NCBI GenBank assembly: GCA_900757255.1
Contig: CAAENE010000249.1
Coordinates: forward strand, 1 to 6,694
Direction: 5' to 3'
DNA from: Clostridia bacterium
Lineage (GTDB): Bacteria > Bacillota > Clostridia > HGM11514
DNA length: 6,694 nt
The position numbers and the translations under genes were made by a program. Each line of letters opens with the position of its first letter. The stretch's first letter is position 1. The notes under the pieces are model-generated. The model searched no databases and was not told where the DNA came from. It worked only from the letters and a program-made list of their open reading frames with translations. Below are positions 1 to 6,443 of the stretch, in pieces.

Positions 1-197
1 ACCGTATTGACCCAATGCTGAAAAATATCCACGGCAGTGACCGGTATGTAGGCAGAAAACCCAAAATGGACGATAAACCATTATCCAAGGCAGAAAAACT
101 GAAAATGGAATTAAAAAAAGCAGTAGAAGCAGAGAATTATGAAGAAGCTGCAAAGCTGCGTGACCAGATTAAGGAAATGGGGGACAAAGATGAATAA
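1..197 (+). CDS. mcsA: McsA, C-terminal part (5' end outside window)
   Basis: This is the last 64 codons of an open frame that enters from the left edge (first full codon at base 3) and stops with TAA at 195-197. The conserved stretch RIDPMLKNIHGSDRYVGRKP is followed by a lysine/glutamate-rich helix and a UVR (UvrB/UvrC-type) motif, NYEEAAKLRDQIKEM, encoded by 135-179. This is the C-terminal layout of McsA, the partner and activator of the arginine kinase McsB. The zinc-binding CXXC motifs of the family would lie upstream and cannot be checked. The gene overlaps mcsB by 8 bases, and the order mcsA-mcsB-clpC is that of the CtsR regulon operon of Firmicutes. In the family, McsA stimulates McsB and helps control CtsR. 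The assignment rests on the UVR motif, the IHG...GRKP segment and the context. A UvrB/UvrC fragment is unlikely because mcsB follows directly. Confidence 0.9.
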   Translation, partial: RIDPMLKNIHGSDRYVGRKPKMDDKPLSKAEKLKMELKKAVEAENYEEAAKLRDQIKEMGDKDE

Positions 198-1176
198 AGA
201 AAACGATGTTGTCATCAGCACCAGGGTGCGCCTTGCGAGAAATCTGAAAAAATTCCCCTTTCCGAACAGAATGAACCGCGAACAGTCTGAGCAGCTTGTC
301 AATGCTGTTCAAAATACAGTAAATGAAAGAAATAATGTGATTGGGCTCCAATATTACGATATGGCAAAGCTGAATGATACTGAAAAGGGACGTTTGGTGG
401 AAGAGCATCTGATCAGCCCGGATTTGACCGGCAAGCAGATTGCCTGCGGAGCCTTTATCAAGGACGGTATTTCAGTGATGGTGAACGAAGAGGACCACCT
501 CAGAATCCAGACAATTCAGTCCGGAATGGCGCTTGACGAATGCTATACTCTTGCAAAAAACGTTGACAAACTGCTGGCGGAAGGCTTGGATTATGCTTTC
601 AGCGAAAAGTATGGATATCTGACCAGCTGCCCGACCAATGTCGGAACAGCAATGCGGGTATCGTGTATGCTCCATTTGCCGGCGCTTACACTGACAGGGC
701 AAATCGACAGCCTGCTGAGTGTAGTGGCAAAGCTTGGCCTTGCGGTACGCGGCACTTATGGCGAGGGAAGCCAAAGTCAGGGCTGTATGGTACAGATATC
801 CAACCAGGTTACCCTGGGCATATCGGAGGAAGATACCATACAAAAATTAAGCGATGTATTAAAGAGTGTGATTGAAAAAGAGCGCGAAGCAAGAAAGTTT
901 TTAATGGAGAAACACAGCCTGACAATTGAAGACAGGGCGTTTCGGGCATTGGGTACCTTACGGCATGCCCGGATGCTGACAACATCAGAATTTATGTCTC
1001 TTTACAGCGACGTACGGCTGGGTATTTTTACCGGAGTACTTCAGGACATCGATGTTACAAAGCTAGACCGGCTGACCGAAACAGTGATGCCGTCCCATAT
1101 GGCGGGCAAGGATCCGCTGCCGCCGCAAATGAGGGACAAAAAACGGGCGGAGTTGGTTAGAAATGCATTATCCTGA
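190..1176 (+). CDS. mcsB: McsB, protein-arginine kinase
   Basis: The 328-residue product is a phosphagen-kinase-fold enzyme that transfers phosphate from ATP to arginine side chains of proteins, marking them for ClpCP degradation; in this regulon it also inactivates the repressor CtsR. Visible family motifs are STRVRLARN (residues 10-18, nucleotide-binding arginines), the acidic catalytic motif NEEDH (99-103), SCPTNVGT (146-153, with the active-site cysteine C147) and RGTYGEGS (187-194). Near the end, RDKKRA (315-320) matches the RDxxRA phosphoarginine-binding motif by which McsB is regulated allosterically. The start at 190 is preferred over an in-frame ATG at 139 because the family homology begins here, a G-rich stretch lies at 179-183, and this ATG overlaps the mcsA stop (ATGAATAA). 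The other start would add 17 residues read from within mcsA. The N-terminus is about 20 residues shorter than in Bacillus subtilis McsB, as recalled. All catalytic residues I can place are intact, so it is probably active. Confidence 0.95.
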   Translation: MNKENDVVISTRVRLARNLKKFPFPNRMNREQSEQLVNAVQNTVNERNNVIGLQYYDMAKLNDTEKGRLVEEHLISPDLTGKQIACGAFIKDGISVMVNEEDHLRIQTIQSGMALDECYTLAKNVDKLLAEGLDYAFSEKYGYLTSCPTNVGTAMRVSCMLHLPALTLTGQIDSLLSVVAKLGLAVRGTYGEGSQSQGCMVQISNQVTLGISEEDTIQKLSDVLKSVIEKEREARKFLMEKHSLTIEDRAFRALGTLRHARMLTTSEFMSLYSDVRLGIFTGVLQDIDVTKLDRLTETVMPSHMAGKDPLPPQMRDKKRAELVRNALS

Positions 1177-1196
1177 ACAAATTAAAATGAATGATA

Positions 1197-1205
1197 GAAA
1201 GAAGG
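1197..1205 (+). promoter_or_regulatory. Ribosome binding site of clpC
   Basis: The purine run GAAAGAAGG ends 9 bases before the ATG at 1215. It lies inside the coding sequence that the alternative ATG at 1191 would use, and so supports 1215 as the true clpC start. The fit to the AGGAGG consensus is moderate. Confidence 0.55.
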
Positions 1206-1214
1206 TTAGAGTAT

Positions 1215-3647
1215 ATGACATATAACAACCGTTTTACAGAAAAAGCACAGGAGGCTTTGCGGCTTGCCCAGCAGAGTGCCGCGGAACTGGGCCAGAATTA
1301 TATCGGCAGCGAGCATCTGCTGATGGGTCTTTGCCAGCTGAACTCCTGTGTGGCAAACAGCATACTGGAACAATATGGTGTGACCGCTGACAAGGTCAAA
1401 GAAAAAATTATTTCTTATTTTGGAGAAGGCGGCGGAGTGATGGAGAACAATATTTCTTTTACCCCGCGTACCAAACGGATTTTAGAAATTTCGCAGATAG
1501 AGGCCATGAAAATGGGACACAGCTTTATCGGCACCGAACATCTTCTCTCGGCTATGATCCGCGAGGGGGAAAATGTAGCAGTGCGGATTTTGTCGGAATT
1601 GGGAGTTGACCTTGACAAGCTGTTTTCGGATATCTATAATTCTATCCAGAATACGCCGGGCGGCGGCAACGCTGAAGCGATGGAAGGCGGAAACACCAAT
1701 ACCAAAACGCTGGACCAGTTTGGCCGGGATCTGACCAAAATGGCGCGGGAAGGAAAGTTTGATCCAATCATCGGACGTGATAAGGAAATAGAGCGTGTCA
1801 TTGAAATTTTGTCCCGCCGGACTAAAAACAACCCCTGTCTGATTGGCGAACCGGGTGTTGGTAAAACAGCGATTGCTGAAGGATTGGCACAGAAGATCGT
1901 AGAAGGAAATGTTCCGGAAATTTTGAAAAACAAACGTGTCGTAACATTAGACCTTTCCTCTATGGTGGCAGGTGCGAAATACCGCGGCGAATTTGAAGAA
2001 CGGCTCAAAAAAGCGATTGAAGAAATCATTGCAGCGAAGAATGTGATCCTGTTTATTGACGAAATGCATACCATAATCGGCGCGGGAGCGGCGGAGGGGG
2101 CAATCGACGCCTCCAATATTTTAAAGCCCTCTTTGGCGAGAGGCGAGCTGCAGGTAATCGGAGCAACCACCATCAATGAATATAAAAAATATGTGGAAAA
2201 GGACGCGGCGCTGGAACGCCGGTTCCAGCCGGTAACCGTAGGCGAGCCGACAGTGGAGGAAACCATTCAGATATTGAAGGGGATCCGCGATAAATACGAA
2301 GCGCATCATGGTGTAAAAATCACAGATGAGGCGCTGGAAGCGGCAGCGAAGCTGTCCGACCGATATATCGCTGACAGGTTTTTGCCGGATAAGGCGATTG
2401 ACCTGGTTGACGAAGCGTCCAGTAAAATGAGACTGAAATCCTATACCGCTCCGCCAAGCTTGAAAAAGCTGGAGGAAGAAGTCGAAAAGCTGAAACAGGA
2501 AAAAGAAGAAGCAATCAGTACGCAGGATTTTGAAAAGGCTGCTAAAATCCGCGATAAAGAAAAAGAAAAACGGGAAGAACTCACCGAAAAACGCCGGACA
2601 TGGGAACAGAAGGCGCAGAGCAGTAAAAAGAAAATCACAGCAGATGATATTGCCGATATCGTGTCCCTGTGGACAGATATCCCAGTCAAATCCCTGAAAG
2701 AAGAAGAGTCTCAGCGGCTGCTTCATTTGGAAGAAGAGCTGCACAAACGCGTGGTTGGGCAGGACGAAGCGGTAACAGCTGTTTCAAAAGCGATCCGCCG
2801 GGGACGTGTTGGTTTGGGAGATCCCAAACGCCCGATTGGTTCCTTTATCTTCCTTGGACCGACCGGCGTCGGTAAAACGGAACTCAGCAAGGCGATTGCG
2901 GCCAGCCTGTTCGGTGACGAGGACGCCATGATTCGTGTAGACATGAGCGAATATATGGAAAAGCACACAGTTTCCCGTCTGATTGGTTCGCCGCCAGGAT
3001 ACGTCGGCTATGACGAGGGCGGACAGCTGACTGATAAAGTCAGAAGAAAACCGTATTCAGTCGTTCTGTTCGACGAAATTGAAAAAGCGCATCCCGACGT
3101 CTTTAATATTCTGCTTCAGATTATGGACGACGGTTTTGTGACCGACGCACAGGGCAGAAGAGTCAACTTCCGCAATACCATTATTATCATGACTTCCAAT
3201 ATCGGCGCGCGTAATATCACCGACCCGAAAAAACTGGGATTTTCGGCGGCGGCTGATCAGGAAAAGGAAAACTATGAAAAGATCAAGGACAGCGTTCTGG
3301 ACGAATTAAAGCGCGCGTTCCGTCCGGAATTTTTGAACCGTGTCGACGATGTCATTGTATTCCGTCCGCTGAACGAAGAGGAAATTAAGCAGATTGCTTC
3401 TCTGATGCTCAAATCCTTCCAGAAGCGCCTGATAGACCGCGATATCAAGGTTGAGGTGACAGACGGGGCATTGACTGAAATTGCGAAAGAAGGCTTTGAT
3501 CCGGTCTATGGCGCACGTCCTCTGCGCCGGGCAATCCAGTCGAAAATAGAAGATATGATTGCAGAACAGATACTGGAGGGCAAGGTCAAGGACGGCGACG
3601 CTATCAAGGTCGATGTAAAAGACAAGGCATTCTGCGTTACAAAATAA
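1215..3647 (+). CDS. clpC: ClpC, Hsp100 AAA+ unfoldase of the ClpCP protease
   Basis: The 810-residue cytosolic unfoldase forms hexamers that unfold proteins and pass them to ClpP. The N domain (about 1-145) has two repeats with GSEH (31-34) and GTEH (106-109); their glutamates E33 and E108 match the phosphoarginine-binding glutamates known in Bacillus ClpC. The first AAA+ module has Walker A GEPGVGKT (211-218), Walker B ILFIDEMH (278-285) and an ALERRF arginine-finger region near 332-337. The coiled-coil middle domain (about 410-470) contains the UVR-like FEKAAKIRD (439-447), with F439 and R446 at places important for adaptor binding in Bacillus. The second module has GPTGVGKT (548-555), VVLFDEIEKAH (616-626), FRPEFLNR (702-709) and GARPLRR (766-772). 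KLGF (673-676) fits the ClpP-docking loop. The middle domain is short, which rules out ClpB, and the order after mcsB supports ClpC. The start at 1215 (MTYNNRFTEKAQ) is chosen over the ATG at 1191 from family homology and ribosome binding site. No defect is seen. Confidence 0.96.
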   Translation: MTYNNRFTEKAQEALRLAQQSAAELGQNYIGSEHLLMGLCQLNSCVANSILEQYGVTADKVKEKIISYFGEGGGVMENNISFTPRTKRILEISQIEAMKMGHSFIGTEHLLSAMIREGENVAVRILSELGVDLDKLFSDIYNSIQNTPGGGNAEAMEGGNTNTKTLDQFGRDLTKMAREGKFDPIIGRDKEIERVIEILSRRTKNNPCLIGEPGVGKTAIAEGLAQKIVEGNVPEILKNKRVVTLDLSSMVAGAKYRGEFEERLKKAIEEIIAAKNVILFIDEMHTIIGAGAAEGAIDASNILKPSLARGELQVIGATTINEYKKYVEKDAALERRFQPVTVGEPTVEETIQILKGIRDKYEAHHGVKITDEALEAAAKLSDRYIADRFLPDKAIDLVDEASSKMRLKSYTAPPSLKKLEEEVEKLKQEKEEAISTQDFEKAAKIRDKEKEKREELTEKRRTWEQKAQSSKKKITADDIADIVSLWTDIPVKSLKEEESQRLLHLEEELHKRVVGQDEAVTAVSKAIRRGRVGLGDPKRPIGSFIFLGPTGVGKTELSKAIAASLFGDEDAMIRVDMSEYMEKHTVSRLIGSPPGYVGYDEGGQLTDKVRRKPYSVVLFDEIEKAHPDVFNILLQIMDDGFVTDAQGRRVNFRNTIIIMTSNIGARNITDPKKLGFSAAADQEKENYEKIKDSVLDELKRAFRPEFLNRVDDVIVFRPLNEEEIKQIASLMLKSFQKRLIDRDIKVEVTDGALTEIAKEGFDPVYGARPLRRAIQSKIEDMIAEQILEGKVKDGDAIKVDVKDKAFCVTK

Positions 3648-3651
3648 CCAA

Positions 3652-3823
3652 GTCGCAGATGTGACCAAGGGGTCAGACCCTCTCCCGCCTCGCGAGAAGG
3701 CGGGTTCCATATCAGACTTTCAGCAGGGGTCATAATCCCCCGCTGAAACCCAGAGGAGCAAAGCTCCCTGCGACGGTTGCAATCGTCGCAGCTGACTTGC
3801 GCGAGCTTATCACGCTTTGCTCC
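3652..3823. repeat. Cluster of nested inverted repeats after clpC
   Basis: This stretch between convergent genes has no convincing coding sequence but holds many inverted repeats. In order they are: GGGTC-A-GACCC (3670-3680); CCCGCCT/AGGCGGG (3684-3690 with 3698-3704, loop 7); a 12-bp stem with one mismatch, TTTCAGC.GGGG/CCCC.GCTGAAA (3718-3729 with 3737-3748, loop 7); GGAGC-AAA-GCTCC (3755-3767); and CTGCGACG/CGTCGCAG (3768-3775 with 3784-3791, loop 8). A longer arm pair, GGAGCAAAGC/GCTTTGCTCC (3755-3764 with 3814-3823), encloses the last hairpin. GTCGCAG or its complement occurs three times (3652, 3768, 3785). None of these stems is followed by a T run, so they are not ordinary terminators. 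The form resembles a REP- or MITE-type dispersed element, but a structured RNA or 3' untranslated region is also possible. No transposase gene or clear target duplication is visible. Confidence 0.6.
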
Positions 3824-3840
3824 GATTTAAAAGGATATCG

Positions 3841-3876
3841 AAAAAGGCTTGAGACCAAGGGTTTCAAGCCTTTTTT
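3841..3876. terminator. Bidirectional intrinsic terminator between clpC and feoB
   Basis: A near-perfect hairpin: 3841-3856 (AAAAAGGCTTGAGACC) pairs with 3860-3875, with one G.T pair and a 3-base loop. It ends in six Ts on the plus strand (3871-3876), and the five As at 3841-3845 give a T run on the minus strand. It lies 194 bases after the clpC stop and 7 bases beyond the feoB stop, so it can end both convergent transcripts. Confidence 0.9.
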
Positions 3877-3882
3877 ATGTAC

Positions 3883-6030
3883 TCATACCAATCCCAAAAG
3901 ACGAACAACCGTTGTCAGCAAAAAGCAGATAAGCATACCGATAACCGTAGGGACGAGAAAGGAAACCGCTGTCCATTTCATACTCTGGGTTTCCTTGCGG
4001 ATGGTCAGACAGGTGGTGGAACAAGGCCAGTGCATCAAGGAAAAGAGCATGGTACATACTGCGGTGAGCCAGGTCCAGCCGTTTTGAACCAGCAGATTGT
4101 GAAGGGACAGAGTATCCAATTCCATAATACTGCCCGATGCCATATAGGCCATAATCACAATGGGGATGACGATCTCGTTCGCCGGAAATCCCAGGATAAA
4201 CGCCAGCAATATAACGCCGTCCAGTCCTAAAAGGCGGGCAAACGGATCCAAAAATTGAGAGCAATGGGTCAGCAGGGTGGCGTCGCCTATGGTGATATTT
4301 GCTAATATCCAGATAATGAGACCGGCGGGTGCGGCAACTGCGGCAGCGCGGCCAAGCACAAATAAGGTACGGTCAAAAATAGAGCGGACAATCACCTTGC
4401 CGATTTGCGGACGGCGGTAGGGCGGCAGTTCCAGGGTAAAGGAGGAGGGGATACCCTTTAGAATGGTTTTAGAGAGCAGCCGTGATACAAAGAAGGTCAT
4501 AAAAACCCCAAGCAGGATAACCCCGGTTAGAATCAGGGTTGATAAAACCGATTGAAAGACGCCGGCAGCGCTGCCCACAAAAAACATCGTAATAATGGCA
4601 ATCAGGGTAGGGAATCTGCCGTTGCAGGGCACAAAATTATTGGTGATGGTTGCAATCAGCCGTTCGCGCGGCGAGTCGATAATCCTGCATCCAACGACCC
4701 CGGCAGCATTGCAGCCAAACCCCATGGCCATTGTGAGCGCCTGCTTGCCGCAGGTGCAGGCTTTTTTAAACTGGTTGTCAAGATTAAATGCGACGCGCGG
4801 CAGATATCCAAAATCCTCTAACAGTGTGAAAAGCGGAAAGAAGATAGCCATGGGAGGCAGCATAACCGAAACGACCCACGCCAGCACCCGGTAGACGCCC
4901 ATAATCAGCATATTGTAGAGCCAGGGGGGTGCGCCCAGATAGATAAGCCCTTCCATCATACGGTCTCCAAGCCAGAAAAGACCTTCAGATAAAAGCTGTG
5001 ACGGATAGTTCGCGCCGGTGATGGTCAGCCAGAAAATTACAGCAAGCAGCAAAAGCATAATCGGAATGCCGGTGCGTTTGCTGGTCAGAATTTTATCCAA
5101 TTTTCGGTCGCGCTCGCGATAGCTGCAATCATCGAAAAAAACGCTTTCGGCGCAGATTCCTTCAGCAGTGAGGACAATATTAGAAACAATCTTATCCTGT
5201 ACCTCATTTTCAAAAATACCATGTTCAATTAACTTTTCATGTGCCTCTGCAATGATAGCCTTAACCTCTGCGTCCTCCCAGAGGTCAAAACCCAAATAAT
5301 CGGCCAAGGCTTCATTGAGCGTTTTATCGAAATCGAGAAGCCGCAGTGTAACCCATCTTGAGCAAAGCGGAAATGCTTTGATTTTTTCGCGGACGACCGG
5401 CTCGGCAATCGCGATTGCTTCTTCAATCGGCTTGCTATAACGAATTTGAACAGCGTTAGGCGAAAAACTCTCCGATACCCTTTCCACCTGATGCATCAGC
5501 TCGCTGAGTCCTTTGCCGTCCCTTGCGCTTGCGGGTACAACAGGAACGCCTAATTCCTCCTGCAGCTTTTCAAAATCAATCCGGATTCCCTTTTTTTCAG
5601 CCTCATCCATCAGGTTGATACAGACCACGACGCGGCTGGTAATTTCAATTGTCTGCAAAACAAGGTTTAAATTTCGTTCCAGGCAGGTAGCATCGCAGAC
5701 CACAATAACAGCGTCCGGGCCGCCGAAACAGATAAAATCCCGGGCAACCTCTTCTTCGGTAGAATGTGCCATTAAGGAATAGGTTCCTGGGATATCGACT
5801 AAAATATAGTCCTTTTCATGGAAGGTATGTACACCCTGTGCGTTTGCTACTGTTTTTCCGGGCCAGTTGCCGGTATGCTGGCGCATGCCGGTCAATTCAT
5901 TAAAGACTGTGCTTTTACCAACGTTCGGATTGCCGGCCAGGGCAATGATTTTATCAGAAGGTGTGTTTTTTTCTATCTTGAGCCCGGAATCAACAGCGGA
6001 TAATCCGGTTGATTTCGACGTCAGTCCCAT
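3883..6030 (-). CDS. feoB: FeoB, ferrous iron transporter (G protein plus membrane core)
   Basis: The 715-residue inner-membrane protein takes up Fe(II). An N-terminal G domain has G1 GNPNVGKS (33-40), a G2 threonine in NWPGKT (T60), G3 DIPG (79-82), G4 NLMD (139-142) and G5 SAR (168-170). A helical regulatory domain (about 195-290) follows, then a membrane core from about 320 to the end with roughly 7-9 hydrophobic segments. Core motifs are LPRVAF (410-415), GFGCN (437-441), VPCNGRFP (467-474), GFPANE (614-619) and HWPCSTT (667-673), with cysteines C440, C469 and C670 along the likely transport path. The 25 or so residues before the G domain and the CNGRFP motif, in place of the CGARLP of Escherichia coli-type FeoB, resemble clostridial FeoB as recalled. 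The start at 6030 is supported by AGAGGTGA at 6035-6042. It lies 77 bases after feoA, and no feoC follows. It appears intact. Confidence 0.96.
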   Translation of the reverse strand: MGLTSKSTGLSAVDSGLKIEKNTPSDKIIALAGNPNVGKSTVFNELTGMRQHTGNWPGKTVANAQGVHTFHEKDYILVDIPGTYSLMAHSTEEEVARDFICFGGPDAVIVVCDATCLERNLNLVLQTIEITSRVVVCINLMDEAEKKGIRIDFEKLQEELGVPVVPASARDGKGLSELMHQVERVSESFSPNAVQIRYSKPIEEAIAIAEPVVREKIKAFPLCSRWVTLRLLDFDKTLNEALADYLGFDLWEDAEVKAIIAEAHEKLIEHGIFENEVQDKIVSNIVLTAEGICAESVFFDDCSYRERDRKLDKILTSKRTGIPIMLLLLAVIFWLTITGANYPSQLLSEGLFWLGDRMMEGLIYLGAPPWLYNMLIMGVYRVLAWVVSVMLPPMAIFFPLFTLLEDFGYLPRVAFNLDNQFKKACTCGKQALTMAMGFGCNAAGVVGCRIIDSPRERLIATITNNFVPCNGRFPTLIAIITMFFVGSAAGVFQSVLSTLILTGVILLGVFMTFFVSRLLSKTILKGIPSSFTLELPPYRRPQIGKVIVRSIFDRTLFVLGRAAAVAAPAGLIIWILANITIGDATLLTHCSQFLDPFARLLGLDGVILLAFILGFPANEIVIPIVIMAYMASGSIMELDTLSLHNLLVQNGWTWLTAVCTMLFSLMHWPCSTTCLTIRKETQSMKWTAVSFLVPTVIGMLICFLLTTVVRLLGLV

Positions 6031-6034
6031 AAAA

Positions 6035-6042
6035 TCACCTCT
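6035..6042 (-). promoter_or_regulatory. Ribosome binding site of feoB
   Basis: AGAGGTGA on the minus strand, 4 bases before the ATG at 6030, is a good match to the anti-16S end (AGGAGGTGA) with one change. It fixes the feoB start and lies 11 bases beyond the intercistronic hairpin, so the hairpin does not cover it directly. Confidence 0.8.
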
Positions 6043-6053
6043 TTTACAAAATG

Positions 6054-6100
6054 ATAAGCTTTGCTAAAACTGCTGTAAGAGCAATTTTAGCAAAACTTAT
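6054..6100 (-). promoter_or_regulatory. 20-bp hairpin between feoA and feoB
   Basis: The two arms, 6081-6100 and 6054-6073, are complementary over 20 bp with a 7-base loop (6074-6080). Read as the feo transcript (minus strand), the only two imperfect positions become G.U pairs, so the RNA stem is unbroken; on the plus strand the same positions are C.A mismatches. That asymmetry suggests selection on the feo mRNA. The stem starts 7 bases after the feoA stop. A short, interrupted T stretch (CATTTTG) follows, so it could be a leaky attenuator, a processing or stability element, or, as DNA, a protein-binding palindrome. The function is inferred, not shown. Confidence 0.6.
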
Positions 6101-6107
6101 GTATGAA

Positions 6108-6344
6108 TTAATTCATTTCTATCAAGATATTGCCCGAATCCTCCGTTCGCAGAGCAATAACAGCGCCCCTGATATTGTAGGCGACGGGATCGCCGGACGG
6201 ACTTTTCTGCATACATTTTACATTCGTTCCTTCGATCAATCCAATATCCTGCAGCCTTCTTCTGATACTTCCAGTTGACAGGATATTGGAAACGATTCCT
6301 GTTTCTCCTTCACCCAGATGGCTGAGTGACTTTACGTGATACAT
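6108..6344 (-). CDS. feoA: FeoA, SH3-like partner of FeoB
   Basis: The 78-residue protein is the usual length for a single FeoA domain, a small cytosolic SH3-like beta-barrel thought to act with FeoB in Fe(II) uptake. The family pattern is clear: a GSIRRRLQDIGLIEGTNV segment (about 25-42), then SPSGDPVAYNIRG (48-60) and the ending ALRTEDSGNILIE. It has no membrane segment or signal peptide. The start at 6344 is supported by AAAGGAG (6354-6360) 9 bases upstream. It is the first gene of a two-gene unit with feoB, transcribed away from a DtxR/MntR-type regulator. Very short FeoA-like domains also occur at the end of metal regulators, but this one is free-standing and next to feoB, so the call is firm. 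Confidence 0.93.
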   Translation of the reverse strand: MYHVKSLSHLGEGETGIVSNILSTGSIRRRLQDIGLIEGTNVKCMQKSPSGDPVAYNIRGAVIALRTEDSGNILIEMN

Positions 6345-6353
6345 AATTTAGTA

Positions 6354-6360
6354 CTCCTTT
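6354..6360 (-). promoter_or_regulatory. Ribosome binding site of feoA
   Basis: AAAGGAG on the minus strand, 9 bases before the ATG at 6344, is a typical strong Gram-positive Shine-Dalgarno sequence and confirms the feoA start. Confidence 0.8.
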
Positions 6361-6375
6361 TCATAAAGATTAGTG

Positions 6376-6408
6376 TTGGGAAAGTAAGTTTCCTCATACT
6401 TATAGTAT
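6376..6408. promoter_or_regulatory. Divergent control region with overlapping dyads (candidate operator and promoters)
   Basis: The 104 bases between feoA and the regulator gene contain two overlapping dyads: TAAGT/ACTTA (6385-6389 with 6398-6402) and the 13-bp palindrome ATACT-TAT-AGTAT (6396-6408). The second holds a possible -10 box on each strand, TATAGT (plus, 6401-6406) and TATAAG (minus, 6404-6399), which would give leaders of about 36 and 47 bases. The best plus-strand -35 is TTGGGA (6376-6381), with a long 19-base spacer; no good minus-strand -35 is seen. On the minus strand, ATGAGGAAACTT (6397-6386) recalls one half of Bacillus MntR boxes. A metal-responsive repressor bound here could control both directions. 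The promoter calls are weak; the dyads are plain in the sequence. Confidence 0.45.
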
Positions 6409-6437
6409 TCAGACGGGAAAGAATGGTTCCAGAAAAT

Positions 6438-6443
6438 TGGAGG
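6438..6443 (+). promoter_or_regulatory. Ribosome binding site of the DtxR/MntR-type regulator
   Basis: TTGGAGG (GGAGG at 6439-6443), 5 bases before the ATG at 6449, is a strong Shine-Dalgarno sequence that fixes the start of the regulator gene. Confidence 0.8.

Noticed and set aside
139..189. Upstream in-frame ATG that would extend McsB by 17 residues
   Set aside because: The added residues are read out of frame from the conserved McsA UVR motif; family homology and the start-stop overlap favour 190.
1191..1214. Upstream ATG giving ClpC eight more residues
   Set aside because: The extra residues (MIERRLEY) are unlike the family, and the likely ribosome binding site lies inside them; 1215 fits better.
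1634..2744. Long minus-strand open frames opposite clpC
   Set aside because: They are antisense to highly conserved ClpC motifs, have biased composition (runs of Phe, Ser or Leu from reversed Lys/Glu codons), lack ribosome binding sites and resemble no known family.
3684..3704. CCCGCCT/AGGCGGG hairpin as the clpC terminator
   Set aside because: It is followed by TTCCAT rather than a T run; the hairpin at 3841-3876 is a much better terminator.
3652..3823. Repeat cluster as a CRISPR array or insertion sequence remnant
   Set aside because: There are no evenly spaced direct repeats and no transposase fragment in any frame; the inverted arms differ from one another.
3797..4230. Plus-strand open frames running from the intergenic gap into the end of feoB
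   Set aside because: They cross the terminator hairpin and lie antisense to conserved FeoB sequence; the translations are low in hydrophobic content and unrelated to any family I recognise.
6051..6278. Plus-strand open frame opposite feoA
   Set aside because: It is a shadow of the well-supported feoA gene and starts within the feoA-feoB hairpin.
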